The translations under genes were made by a program, and so were the position numbers. The notes beneath the pieces were generated by a model. It was not told the DNA's origin, did not search any database, and saw nothing but the letters and a program-made list of their open reading frames with translations. Below are positions 34,819-43,129 of a stretch of DNA of 64,000 nucleotides, in pieces. The stretch comes from Bradyrhizobium lupini (GTDB lineage Bacteria; Pseudomonadota; Alphaproteobacteria; Rhizobiales; Xanthobacteraceae). The first letter of the stretch is position 1, and every line of letters starts with the position of its first letter. The DNA is taken from positions 4,979,001-5,043,000 of the forward strand of contig NZ_CP162553.1 in assembly GCF_040939785.1 (NCBI RefSeq), given 5' to 3'.

Positions 34819-34854
34819 GGCACCGCATCAGGAGCGCCGAGGGCCGGGGGCAAG

Positions 34855-35373
34855 ATGCAGACCGAGCTGAACAAGGTGATCGCGGCACTCCGGGACTTCT
34901 ACGCACACGAAACATTCCTGTTCGAGAAGGACATCGGCGAGCGTGCCATCACGCACCGCTTCGCTGTGCATCTGGAGAAGCAGTTCTCCGGCTGGTCGGT
35001 CGATTGCAACTACGACCGGCTAGGCGAGCGTACGCTGCATCTGCCGCACGGCACCATCATCTCGACCGACGATCATCTGGGCAAGTCGATCTACCCTGAC
35101 GTCGTGGTGCATCAGCGCGAGATCCCGAACAATTTGCTCACCGTGGAGATCCGCAAGGCCAGCAATCACACCGCGCTCGACCACGACCAGCACAAGCTGA
35201 TGGCGTTGACCGATGCGCATGTCTGGTTCGCCTTTTGGATCGGCGTGCTGCTGGTGCTGGACAAGGACAACGTGACGATCTCGGAAGTCTATGTCAGCGG
35301 CGTCCTCGATCAGCCGCTGTCGCGCTGGTTCGCCACGCGGCTGGAGGAGGTCGGCCTCGGGATGGCGCGTTAA
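34855..35373 (+). CDS. Hypothetical protein with PD-(D/E)XK-nuclease-like pattern
   Basis: A 172-residue soluble protein. The stretch SIYPDVVVHQREIPNNLLTVEIRKASNH has the order PD...(about 15 residues)...ExR, preceded by a helix ending in HRFAVHLEKQFSG. This resembles the active-site core of PD-(D/E)XK nucleases, with Asp and Glu in place but Arg-Lys where the classical Lys would be. The start at ATG 34855 lies 36 bp after the ThDP enzyme. No neighbour suggests a restriction or repair unit. It is an inferred relation; a non-catalytic restriction-like fold is also possible. Confidence 0.55.
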   Translation: MQTELNKVIAALRDFYAHETFLFEKDIGERAITHRFAVHLEKQFSGWSVDCNYDRLGERTLHLPHGTIISTDDHLGKSIYPDVVVHQREIPNNLLTVEIRKASNHTALDHDQHKLMALTDAHVWFAFWIGVLLVLDKDNVTISEVYVSGVLDQPLSRWFATRLEEVGLGMAR

Positions 35374-35417
35374 GGCGTGTGCCGAATTGTCGCCTTTAAT
35401 TCAGCTATTCCCTTGAG

Positions 35418-35984
35418 TCATAGCCCAAGCGCGATCTCGGCCCATTTCAGCATGCGGTCGCTATTGAGGAACGCCAGCACCGCCGGCTCGAGCGACGCTG
35501 TGCCGCCCGGTGCGAGCAAAGCCGTCGCGGCCACCATGTCGCAGCGTTGATTGAAGGCGAGTGAGAGCGCGGCCTTGGCGTTCCCCTCGACGCGATATGC
35601 CCGGCTGCGGCCGCGCATTGGACCGACAAGGATCTCTCGGCCGGCGGCCGTCGGCGTTGCCTTCCCAATCAGCGCCAGGTCGCCCATCTGCTCGAGGTCG
35701 CCGTCATCGGCAATGCCGGTGGCGCAATTGCAAAAGCCGAGCTTGGCGCGAACGTAGAGCTGGACTTCGCCGCCGCAATCCGCGGCCTTGCAGCGGAACG
35801 CTTTTCCTTTCCCCCAGGGATCCGCACCGAAAGGCCAGTCGATTTCCGTCCACACTGGGCGAACCTCGCCGGAGGTCGCTGTTGCGCGTGCCGGTTCACC
35901 GGATCGCAATATCCAGAGCGCTGTGGCTGAGCAGAACAGTGCGATGGCTGCGCTGGTTGCAACGAGCTTGCTTGTCAGGCGCAT
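35418..35984 (-). CDS. Exported hypothetical protein
   Basis: A 188-residue protein. Its N terminus MRLTSKLVATSAAIALFCSATALWIL is a signal peptide or anchor. The mature part has FRCKAADCGGEVQLYVRAKLGFCNCATGI with five closely spaced cysteines, suggesting disulfides or a metal site, then GREILVGPMRGRSRAYRVEG. Similar exported proteins are found in Bradyrhizobium next to TPR proteins. Function is unknown. The gene precedes, on the same strand and 22 bp downstream of, the TPR gene's 3' end. Confidence 0.7.
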   Translation of the reverse strand: MRLTSKLVATSAAIALFCSATALWILRSGEPARATATSGEVRPVWTEIDWPFGADPWGKGKAFRCKAADCGGEVQLYVRAKLGFCNCATGIADDGDLEQMGDLALIGKATPTAAGREILVGPMRGRSRAYRVEGNAKAALSLAFNQRCDMVAATALLAPGGTASLEPAVLAFLNSDRMLKWAEIALGL

Positions 35985-36006
35985 GGAAGTTGCCGCGACA
36001 TCTTTG

Positions 36007-37608
36007 CTAATTCTGAGCCATCAACTTTCGTGCGGCCGCGAGGTCCTCTCGCGACGAGTCGCCATTTCTCGCGGTTTCGACGACTTTCGCGTAGTACTGG
36101 CGGGCCTTCACAGGATCCCCCGCTTTCTCGGCCGCGTGAGCGGCGCCGATCGTCGCGCCAAATCGGTTCGGCTCCTTGCGCATCGTGCTTTCGAACGCGA
36201 CCAATGCCTCCGTCGCCATGCCGCGTTCGAGCAGCATGGTCCCGTAAAGCTCGCGTGCGGGGGCAAGTGGACCCGGCGTCACGATGGATTTTTCGGTCTT
36301 GTCTTCGGCATCGGCGGCAAGGCGCATCGCTTCCAACGCATCCGCCTGCTTCCCCAGGGCGTTGAGCTGCCAGGCTGTAGCGACCTGCCGCTGAATGTCC
36401 ACGATTTCGGCCCAATAGGCGTCCTTGTCCTGCTGCAGCTTGTCCCGCAACTCCGCCAGCTTGGCGATGTCCGCCGTTGCCGCGTCTGCATTGCCGGAGC
36501 GCGCGGCGCCAAGGGCGCGGGCGAAATAGGTGATCGCATCGACATAGGCAAACCGGCTCGGCTCGACCTTCAGCGCGGCGGCGCCCTGCCAATCACCGCG
36601 CTCGACCATATAGCGCGCTTGGCTGGCCGCTATCGCGTAGGGACCGGCGCGGACAGCCGGCACATAGCCAGTGGTCGCAATCATGTCCGCGATGACCTCG
36701 CTGGCTCGGCTGTCCTGCGCAAGCTGGAGCAGCGCGTAGACCATATAATCGTCGGCATGCAGCTGCTCGCTGGGGTCTTTGCCCTCCTTGGCAGCCTTCG
36801 CGGAACGGCTATTGGCGTCGATGGATTCGTTCCAGTAGCCGACGCGCGTGAAGATGTGCGACGGCATATGCAAGGCGTGCGGTGCCGCCGGCGCGATCTC
36901 GGAATAACGCTTAGCAGCGTCGAGTCCTTGCTCTGCGATCGCCGGATAGTCATAGAGATGGATCAGGTAATGTGCGACGCCGGGATGCCGCGGCTGGCGC
37001 TTGAAGATCGGCTCCAGGATAGCGGCGCCCTTGAGCTGGTTGGCATAGGACTTGTCGTTTGGTGACGCCGTGACGTTCAGCGTAATGGCGTAGGCGATCT
37101 GCGCCTCGTCATCATCGGGATAGCGCGCGGCGACGGCTTCGGTTGCCCTGAGATAGGCCTGCGCACGCTGTCCAAACGTCGTCTTTTCGTCGCCCGAATA
37201 GAAGGCCAGCAGCGCATCGATATAGCCGCGTTCGCGTTCGCTCTTGGCGCCGAGTGCCTTCGCCTTCTGCAGCGCGGCGAGCCCTCCGGTGAGGTTTTCC
37301 TTCGGCGCGGCAAAATGCGGATTGTACAGCAGGCTCAGCGCAATGCCCCAATAGGCGATCGCGCATTCCGGATCGGCCTGCAGCGTCTCCTCGAAAATTT
37401 CCTTTGCGGGCCGGTACCAGAACGAGTGCTGATAACGCATCCCGCGATCAAAGCGGCGCTGCGCCACCTCGTTGCAGGAAGTCTGGAAGTGCACCTTGCC
37501 AAATTGCTCATCGGCCCCGTCTTCCGCGCGTGCGGCGGGCGTGCCGGAAATCGAGCCTAAGGTAGCGAGGGCGAGAAGAGAGACGGTTCTCAAGGCGAGC
37601 GCGCGCAT
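36007..37608 (-). CDS. Exported TPR-repeat protein
   Basis: A 533-residue protein with signal peptide MRALALRTVSLLALATLGSISGTPAARA. TPR-like helices are recognisable throughout, e.g. YRPAKEIFEETLQADPECAIAYWGIALSLL near residue 75, and MATEALVAFESTMRKEPNRFGATIGAAHAAEKAG near residue 470. The central HALHMPSHIFTRVGYWNESIDANSRSA is typical of a family of exported TPR proteins of about 530 residues in proteobacteria. It probably mediates protein interactions in the periplasm. The exported protein gene 35418-35984 follows closely, suggesting a two-gene unit. Confidence 0.85.
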   Translation of the reverse strand: MRALALRTVSLLALATLGSISGTPAARAEDGADEQFGKVHFQTSCNEVAQRRFDRGMRYQHSFWYRPAKEIFEETLQADPECAIAYWGIALSLLYNPHFAAPKENLTGGLAALQKAKALGAKSERERGYIDALLAFYSGDEKTTFGQRAQAYLRATEAVAARYPDDDEAQIAYAITLNVTASPNDKSYANQLKGAAILEPIFKRQPRHPGVAHYLIHLYDYPAIAEQGLDAAKRYSEIAPAAPHALHMPSHIFTRVGYWNESIDANSRSAKAAKEGKDPSEQLHADDYMVYALLQLAQDSRASEVIADMIATTGYVPAVRAGPYAIAASQARYMVERGDWQGAAALKVEPSRFAYVDAITYFARALGAARSGNADAATADIAKLAELRDKLQQDKDAYWAEIVDIQRQVATAWQLNALGKQADALEAMRLAADAEDKTEKSIVTPGPLAPARELYGTMLLERGMATEALVAFESTMRKEPNRFGATIGAAHAAEKAGDPVKARQYYAKVVETARNGDSSREDLAAARKLMAQN

Positions 37609-37822
37609 CGGCCCCTCCGTTTCTGTTCAGAATAAATCTGGTCAGATGGCGCCGATAAAACCGAGGGCGCCGAAGTTCGTACTGCTGAGATCGGCAATGG
37701 CAATTGCGTTGTTGAAGGATTTCTCTATTCGCGATGCGAGTCAACAGGAAGCGGACGGATTTGCGTTAGGGAAGCACGCCTGCCAGGATCCATCCGCCCG
37801 CGCGTCGAGGCGAGTGGGTCAC

Positions 37823-37849
37823 AAGGCCGCTCGCACGACGAGCGGCCTT
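37823..37849. terminator. Perfect 11-bp hairpin downstream of the heme peroxidase gene
   Basis: AAGGCCGCTCG-CACGA-CGAGCGGCCTT is a perfect inverted repeat 21 bp past the peroxidase stop codon. It is a likely terminator for that gene. It has only short T-runs on either side, so it may rely on the stem's stability. Confidence 0.6.
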
Positions 37850-37870
37850 GCATCATCGACCGTCATCCCC

Positions 37871-39406
37871 TCAATGCAGCGGATCGCCCTGGCCGAGCGC
37901 GTAGGCGACGAGGTCCTTCAGCGCGAAGCTGGAGCCGGTCACCGGCGTCCATTGCGGGTCGAGCGACAGCACGGAGGAATTATCTCCGAACATCATGCCG
38001 AGGAAGACTTCTGCGACGATGCGACCGCCGACCGGTCCGAGTTGCGGTGTCTTGACCGTGGCGGGCCCGCCGGTGGCGGAGATCTGCATGTCGGTCGCGT
38101 TTTGCCGCGCCTCGGCGAGGATGTAGGCCCACAGTGGGCAGTTGTCGGCGAACACGCCGTTCGCGATGCTCGCGATCTTGACTTGCGGATCGCCCGGTCC
38201 CGGCTCGTCGACCGCCTTGCCGATGATGATCTCGTCGTCGGTCAGCGGTGTCAGCTTCATCGCCTTGGCGACGGCCTGGCCGGACGGCAGCCCAAGCCGC
38301 CAGCTGCGCTCGAGATTGCGCAGCGCTAGCGACGCCGGATTGGAGGCGACTTCCGGCGGCAGCTTGCGCAGCGGGTCCACAAGCGAGGCATCGATGCGAT
38401 AGGCAAACTGCAGCCGCCTCTTGTTGTCGGGATTGGCGTCGTCGTCCTCGACGCCATAGGGGCGCGTGTCGAGATCGATGAAGCGGCCCCAATCCATGGC
38501 GCGTCCTGGTCCCATCGCTCGGAAGCCGGTCAGTGCGTTGTGGTCGGGATTGTTGGGATCGGGAAAGATCTGCAGCAGCATGTTGGCCGCGTCGTTCAGC
38601 CGGTAGCCGGGGCGGATCATGGAGTGCCCGAGCCGGTAGGCCGCGACCGAGAACTCGACCGGCATGAACGGATAGGTCTTCCAATGGTAGTAAGCGAGCT
38701 TGCCGCGGTCGTAGCGACCCGCGGTCTTCAGCTGGTCCAGCACGCTGGCGTGGACGATGCGCGGCAGGAAGTCGTTCAGCACCACGTACTGATAGTGGAA
38801 TCGAACGCGCTGCTGCACCTCTTCGAACGACAGGCTGTCATTGTCGTCGACCATGCGGTTGTGAAAGCGCAGCATCAAGGCTTGAAACTGCGAGACAATG
38901 CTGTTCTCGTCGTTGCGGGGATCGCCGATCAGCGCGCGGCCCTTGAAGCGCGGCAGATCGACTGCATCGGGCACGCCCGCCCCGGTGACCTTCTCGCCGA
39001 GCCGGAACTTGATGTCGTCATACATGTAGGGCTGGTCGTTCGGGCCGCGGCCGTAGACATTGTCCATGTCGAGTGACGGCGTGCGGAAGTCGACGAGCCC
39101 GTCGGGGTCCTGCTGCTTGGTCAGCGAGCTGACCGGATCGAAGGTGATGTCGTGGTCGATGAACTGGCCAAAATAAGTGTAGAGCGAGGGAATGCCGCTC
39201 TCTTCCGCATCCGGCCCGTCCTTCGGCCCGTCGAAGCCGGCGACCATCTTGTCGGCGAGCGCCGACAGGTTTGCGACAGCGTCGGAATCGTTCGGGCCGA
39301 ATTTGGCCGGTGCGAGCTTGCGGAACATGCGGCCGAAGCGGCCTTGCGAAAGCGGCGAACGCGTTGCGTTCAGACCGCGCGGAACAATTGCGTGGCGGCT
39401 GCTCAT
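37871..39406 (-). CDS. Animal-type heme peroxidase family protein
   Basis: A 511-residue protein of the animal heme-dependent peroxidase superfamily (bacterial peroxicin/peroxidockerin-like). The distal site is in FGQFIDHDITFDP, with the distal His followed by the Asp that binds heme covalently in relatives; the proximal His is in AAYRLGHSMIRPGY, and there is an Arg/Asn-rich segment RFHNRMVDDND. The start at ATG 39406 has AGGAAGGTG upstream; an upstream ATG at 39496 is not supported. No signal peptide is seen. It would oxidise halides, phenols or lipids with hydrogen peroxide. It stands alone. Confidence 0.88.
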   Translation of the reverse strand: MSSRHAIVPRGLNATRSPLSQGRFGRMFRKLAPAKFGPNDSDAVANLSALADKMVAGFDGPKDGPDAEESGIPSLYTYFGQFIDHDITFDPVSSLTKQQDPDGLVDFRTPSLDMDNVYGRGPNDQPYMYDDIKFRLGEKVTGAGVPDAVDLPRFKGRALIGDPRNDENSIVSQFQALMLRFHNRMVDDNDSLSFEEVQQRVRFHYQYVVLNDFLPRIVHASVLDQLKTAGRYDRGKLAYYHWKTYPFMPVEFSVAAYRLGHSMIRPGYRLNDAANMLLQIFPDPNNPDHNALTGFRAMGPGRAMDWGRFIDLDTRPYGVEDDDANPDNKRRLQFAYRIDASLVDPLRKLPPEVASNPASLALRNLERSWRLGLPSGQAVAKAMKLTPLTDDEIIIGKAVDEPGPGDPQVKIASIANGVFADNCPLWAYILAEARQNATDMQISATGGPATVKTPQLGPVGGRIVAEVFLGMMFGDNSSVLSLDPQWTPVTGSSFALKDLVAYALGQGDPLH

Positions 39407-39730
39407 TGAAACACCTTCCTGAAAAGTCGAATGGAAAGATCGGGCTAAGGTTTCTCGCGCTGGAGTTTGCAGCCTAGGCGCGATCACGCCTGCCACGAGC
39501 GAGATGGATCACAATTGCCCGGTATCGAAATTTTCGGAAGGTGCGCCTTGGCCCGCAAGCCACGGCTGCGCATCGTGAATTTCTCGGTGCTGATGACGGA
39601 TAACATTCTCGTCATCGACGGACGCAAGCGGCTTCGCACAGTTTCAATTCGCCGGCACGTCGGCGGAGCGGGTCGTCTTCACGCAAAAATTGTGGCGGCG
39701 CGCGCGTCATACGCGCACGCCGCCAATTCG
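39407..39730. other. Intergenic stretch without recognisable gene
   Basis: Between the peroxidase gene and the DUF3551 gene there are short open frames but none with family resemblance or a ribosome-binding site. The peroxidase promoter should lie in its left part. No repeat or hairpin of note was seen. Confidence 0.5.
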
Positions 39731-39964
39731 TCAGTAGTCGCGCTGCTGCGAGAACGCGTAGCGCGGGTTGATGCCGCAATAGGACGACGTGCCGGAGGCG
39801 GTAGCGAGGCACTGCTGATAGCTGGCGAACTGGCAATTGCCGGGGTAACCCCACGAGCGGCCCTGGATGCAATATCGATCGTTCGCAGGATGTGCCTGGG
39901 CTGCCGGGGATGCTACGGCGAGCAGGGCCGCGAGCGATGCGAGAGTGAGGATGGTGCGACGCAT
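39731..39964 (-). CDS. Small exported DUF3551 protein
   Basis: A 77-residue protein with signal peptide MRRTILTLASLAALLAVASPAAQA and a cysteine-bearing mature part (RYCIQGRSWGYPGNCQFASYQQCLATASGTSSYCGINPRYAF). The CIQG..WGYPGNC..S...C..TASG...YC..NP pattern is the DUF3551 family, numerous in Bradyrhizobium. Four cysteines probably form two disulfides in the periplasm. Function is unknown. A broken relative lies in the island at 56796-56942. Confidence 0.88.
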   Translation of the reverse strand: MRRTILTLASLAALLAVASPAAQAHPANDRYCIQGRSWGYPGNCQFASYQQCLATASGTSSYCGINPRYAFSQQRDY

Positions 39965-40218
39965 GTCAGTCTCCTTCGAGAGCGAGTGGGTGGGAATGCC
40001 AGCGAGCCTGGCTCGTCTGTTGCGCAGTCATGCCTGTATTGGTGTCGCCAGAATGCTTTGCGTTCGCGACAAGGCACATCATGACGCAGCCTGCTGCCGG
40101 CAATGTGATCTCGGCCACAGTTCACCATGGGGTTCGAGCCTATCGTGAACGGACTTGCACGCGTCGATCCCGCAGAAATACGCTTGCCTTATTCGGATCA
40201 GGTATTTTGGAGGTTCTA

Positions 40219-40557
40219 ATGCAGAAATCATACTTGCTGGCTGCGACAGCAGCGCTGGCGCTTCTCATGCAGGCACCGCTCGCGTTGGCGCAGGGCGCAC
40301 CAGCCGCCGCCGGAACCGCGGCGTCTGCGACGACAACCGCCGCGCCGGCAACGACGACGACCGCGCCGGGCGCAACCAGCGACACCTCCAGCCAGCCGAC
40401 CGACTCCAAAAAGAGTGCGTCGAAGAAGCCGGCGAAGAAGAAGATGACGCGGCAGCAGGAGATCGATCACTCGGTCGACAGCGGCACGGTGCCCGCGCGC
40501 TACCGCAGCTCGGTGCCGAAGCAATACCAACAATACATTCCGTTCGATAAGCAGTGA
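40219..40557 (+). CDS. Small exported protein with T/A-rich linker and Lys-rich segment
   Basis: A 112-residue protein. It has a signal peptide (MQKSYLLAATAALALLMQAPLALA), a low-complexity Ala/Thr stretch, a Lys-rich block (SKKSASKKPAKKKMTRQQ), and a C-terminal EIDHSVDSGTVPARYRSSVPKQYQQYIPF that looks conserved. TTGGAGG precedes the ATG at 40219. No enzymatic motif is visible. The end segment is found in other small exported Bradyrhizobium proteins; a structural or nucleic-acid/peptidoglycan-binding role is conceivable. Confidence 0.75.
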   Translation: MQKSYLLAATAALALLMQAPLALAQGAPAAAGTAASATTTAAPATTTTAPGATSDTSSQPTDSKKSASKKPAKKKMTRQQEIDHSVDSGTVPARYRSSVPKQYQQYIPFDKQ

Positions 40558-40706
40558 CGGATCGCACGGCAGCGCGGCGTGATCGGGCATCGCGCCGCCA
40601 ATGCCATCGCGTGAAATAGGACCTTGGCCGGACGGAATCCGGCCATACATCCCCAGTGGCGGTCCGCGCGAGCGGTGCTAGAGTAGGTCGAAGCCTGGGG
40701 GGAGTA

Positions 40707-41222
40707 ATGAGTGACGACGTGAAGGATGCTGGCCTCGTGGCGATGATCAGCAGCATCCTGGGAGGCAACAGGCGCGCCGCAGACAGTGTTGCGCCGCCGC
40801 CGGTCATCGAGGTTCCGCCGCCGACCGCGCCGACGAACGGATTTGAGCTGGTCGAGCTGCCCGCCGCCGATACGCCGGCGGCCAACCTCGAGGACAAGCC
40901 CGAAACAAATTCCGAGAACGCGCTCGATGCGGCGCTGGCCCCCGCGAAGTCAGTCGAGCCGCCAGCGAAGATCGCCACGACACCTGATGGCAAGCAGTTG
41001 CTGCCTGCTGAAGCGATCGCCGATCTCGTCCTGGGTGAGCTGCGCAAGCTCGAGAATTTTCCGGCGACCGGCGCCTCCGTCACGGTCTACGGCTACAGGC
41101 ACTGGAACGCGATGATCACCTTCGCGCCGTTCTCGACCACGTTCCGGGATGCCACGCGGTTCCGGCAGGCCATGCCGGACATCGTTTTCAAGCTGCGCCG
41201 TTTCGTCGTACTTGAGATATGA
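40707..41222 (+). CDS. Hypothetical protein with proline-rich linker
   Basis: A 171-residue protein. MSDDVKDAGLVAMISSILGG is followed by a Pro/Ala-rich linker (residues 25-95) and a C-terminal folded region (LLPAEAIADLVLGELRKLENFPATGASVTVYGYRHWNAMITFAP). GGGGGGAG precedes the ATG at 40707. No known domain is recognised. It precedes the greA-like gene with 91 bp between them. Confidence 0.65.
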   Translation: MSDDVKDAGLVAMISSILGGNRRAADSVAPPPVIEVPPPTAPTNGFELVELPAADTPAANLEDKPETNSENALDAALAPAKSVEPPAKIATTPDGKQLLPAEAIADLVLGELRKLENFPATGASVTVYGYRHWNAMITFAPFSTTFRDATRFRQAMPDIVFKLRRFVVLEI

Positions 41223-41313
41223 TCCGGGATGATCGCCAGCTTCTGCCCGCCGCGATTGCTTGCGGCGCGAAGGCGCGGGCCGTGAGCCCGAACAGTTCGA
41301 CAGGATTTTCGAC

Positions 41314-41796
41314 TTGAGCGTTGCCTTTACCAAGGAAGAGAGCGCGGAAACCGCCGCCGAGACGCTGTTGCCGGATCGGCCGATCTCGCCGCATCCAAAT
41401 CTCGTGACGGAAGCAGGCTTGCAGGCGTTGCAAAAGCAGCTTCAGGACGCGCGCGAGGCCTATGAAGCCGCGCAAGCCATCGAGGACGTCAACGAAAAGC
41501 GCCGGCAGTCGGCGGTGCCCTTGCGTGACGCCCGCTATCTCACCGAACGGCTGCGCACGGCGCAGGTCATTCCCGCCCCGGCCTCGACCGATGTCGTCGC
41601 CTTCGGCAGCACGGTGACGTTCAGCCGCGCCGATGGCCGCGTGCAAACCTATCGCATCGTCGGCGAGGACGAAGCCGATCCCAAGGCCGGCACGATCTCA
41701 TTTGTGGCACCGGTGGCGAAGTCGTTGATGGGGAAGGCGGTCGGGGATGTCGTGGGATCGGGTGCGCAGGAGATCGAGATTTTGTCGATTGAGTAG
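41314..41796 (+). CDS. GreA/GreB-family protein
   Basis: A 160-residue relative of transcript cleavage factors. The N-terminal coiled coil (LVTEAGLQALQKQLQDAREAYEAAQAIEDVNEKRRQ) and C-terminal FKBP-like domain (VVAFGSTVTFSRADGRVQTYRIVGEDEADPKAGTISFVAPVAKSLMGKAVGDVV) are typical. The tip of the coiled coil does not show the usual DxxE-type acidic pair clearly, so it could be a Rnk/Gre-like regulator rather than a cleavage factor. The start is taken as TTG 41314 (CAGGA about 10 bases upstream), giving a normal-length N terminus; other starts upstream are possible. Confidence 0.8.
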   Translation: MSVAFTKEESAETAAETLLPDRPISPHPNLVTEAGLQALQKQLQDAREAYEAAQAIEDVNEKRRQSAVPLRDARYLTERLRTAQVIPAPASTDVVAFGSTVTFSRADGRVQTYRIVGEDEADPKAGTISFVAPVAKSLMGKAVGDVVGSGAQEIEILSIE

Positions 41797-41850
41797 GGGG
41801 CGTTTATCGATGGTTTCCGCTGTGTCCGCGCAACAAGGCGCGATAGCTGG

Positions 41851-42528
41851 ATGAGGCGGTTTCTGTCGGGAGCATTGCCGTTTTACGCGCTGGCTGGGTT
41901 GGCCATGTGCATGTACCTCGTCCTGTACAGGACAAATCTCTTCGACCTGAACGCCATCGTCCAGGATGCGACCGGCTCGGCGTGGTTTCCGGCCTTCATA
42001 TTCGTCTGCGTGCTGCTGGAGGCGGTCTTCCCGTATTTTGGCTATTTCCCCGGAACCGCTCTCATCCTGATGTCCGTGGCGCTCAATCCAAAGCCCGCGG
42101 ACGTCTCCGTTTTCATCGTGGCGTGGTTGGCCATCATCCTGGGCGCCGTTCTGAGCTACGGACAGGCTCGTTTTTTCAGACCGCTGTTGCAGCGGATTGC
42201 CTCAAAGGCGGCACTGAACCGGTGTGAGTCCCTCCTCGACGCCTACGGTCCTTACGCGCGAATTGCGCTGTTCGTTCATCCCAACGCCTGCGCGATGTAT
42301 TTCACGGCACTCGGACTCCTCGGCCGCAACCTGACGCGCGAGCTCGCCTATCTCGGCGTGGGCGCAGCAGCCTCTGTGGGCATTCTGTTCGTCGTGGTGA
42401 CCAGACTTGTGTCGTCCGTAGGCACCACGGACGATGGAGAATTGCAGCTGCTGCTGGCCGCAGCGCTGGTTACTATCGGCACCCTGGTCGGTTTGTACGC
42501 AGCCTGGCGACCGGCGCGGGTTGCGTGA
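41851..42528 (+). CDS. DedA/VTT-like membrane protein
   Basis: A 225-residue polytopic membrane protein. It has an N-terminal helix, then FIFVCVLLEAVFPYFGYFPGTALILMSVAL with the re-entrant-like glycine/proline-rich stretch of DedA/SNARE-associated (VTT) proteins, a helix ending in LSYGQARFFRP, and FVHPNACAMYFTALGLLGRNLTRELAYLGVG. Relatives move lipids between membrane leaflets. The similarity is moderate. It is the last chromosomal gene before the island boundary. Confidence 0.65.
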   Translation: MRRFLSGALPFYALAGLAMCMYLVLYRTNLFDLNAIVQDATGSAWFPAFIFVCVLLEAVFPYFGYFPGTALILMSVALNPKPADVSVFIVAWLAIILGAVLSYGQARFFRPLLQRIASKAALNRCESLLDAYGPYARIALFVHPNACAMYFTALGLLGRNLTRELAYLGVGAAASVGILFVVVTRLVSSVGTTDDGELQLLLAAALVTIGTLVGLYAAWRPARVA

Positions 42529-42757
42529 AGCTTGATGCGATCGCGCTTCAGGTCCCCCGCGATGATGCCATCATGCCGGTGTTTTGCCCGACGAGTCAAA
42601 TTATATTTCGGAAAAGTCGCAATCCTGTAACTCATTGATCCGACTGAGGTCGGCTACTGTGCATGGGGTTGTTTTCGCTGTTTTTGATTTGGACGGGTGA
42701 AGACAGCCGCCGAGCGTCGGTTATCGTCCGCAACAAATTATGGTTCAGGAAGGTGAA

Positions 42758-42802
42758 TGGTGGGCGCACAAGGGATCGAACCTTGGACCTCTCCCGTGTG
42801 AA
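42758..42802 (-). other. 45-bp 3' fragment of tRNA-Val(CAC): attachment site at the island edge
   Basis: On the minus strand the sequence reads TTCACACGGGAGAGGTC, a T arm CAAGG-TTCGATC-CCTTG, then TGCGCCCACCA: anticodon loop with CAC, variable loop, T arm, acceptor 3' strand and encoded CCA. The 5' half of a tRNA does not follow; the sequence beyond 42802 does not fold as D arm or 5' acceptor. This is what remains when an element integrates into the 3' end of trnV. The chromosome lies to the left and the island to the right. The flanking 42529-42757 stretch shows no gene. Confidence 0.8.
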
Positions 42803-42936
42803 CCACAATCGGTAGTCCCTAGCCAACCCGAGCCAGCCATAGTAAAAAGTAGATAAGCCTATGCATCGTATGGTATTTCGCCATATGCGACCATAATAGG
42901 CCACAACTGACCAAACTACATTTTGTATGCCCCCGC

Positions 42937-43106
42937 TGTGCCCCCGTGCCATCTTCCCTTGGGGCACACAAATCGGGGAGGGTCTGTGCCCCCTCTGTTC
43001 TTCAAGGGCCGTCCTTCCACGCTGGTGTGCCCCGAGGCGGAAAAAGCGAAGGAAAGTCAATGATCACTTTCCCTCGCTTCGATGGTCCCGGCGGCTGCGG
43101 GGCACA
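42937..43106. repeat. Five TGTGCCCC/GGGGCACA repeats in front of the integrase
   Basis: TGTGCCCC occurs at 42937-42944, 42985-42992 and 43026-43033, and its complement GGGGCACA at 42961-42968 and 43099-43106. The repeats sit between the attachment site and the integrase start. Their spacing and position suit arm-type integrase/excisionase sites or an integrase autoregulatory region. Confidence 0.6.
43045..43078. promoter_or_regulatory. Hairpin in the integrase leader
   Basis: AGCGAAGGAAAGT and ACTTTCCCTCGCT form a 13-bp stem with one mismatch around an 8-base loop, ending about 50 bp before the integrase start. It may be a terminator-like block or a recombinase binding site. Confidence 0.4.
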
Positions 43107-43129
43107 CGGCGACAGGGAGCACAGGGACC

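Noticed and set aside
39467-40084. Plus-strand 205-codon frame opposite the DUF3551 gene
   Set aside because: The minus-strand DUF3551 protein has a signal peptide and conserved cysteines. The plus frame lacks any pattern.
42758-42845. Complete tRNA-Val gene
   Set aside because: Only the 3' 45 bases fit a tRNA. The bases beyond 42802 give no D arm or matching 5' acceptor strand.
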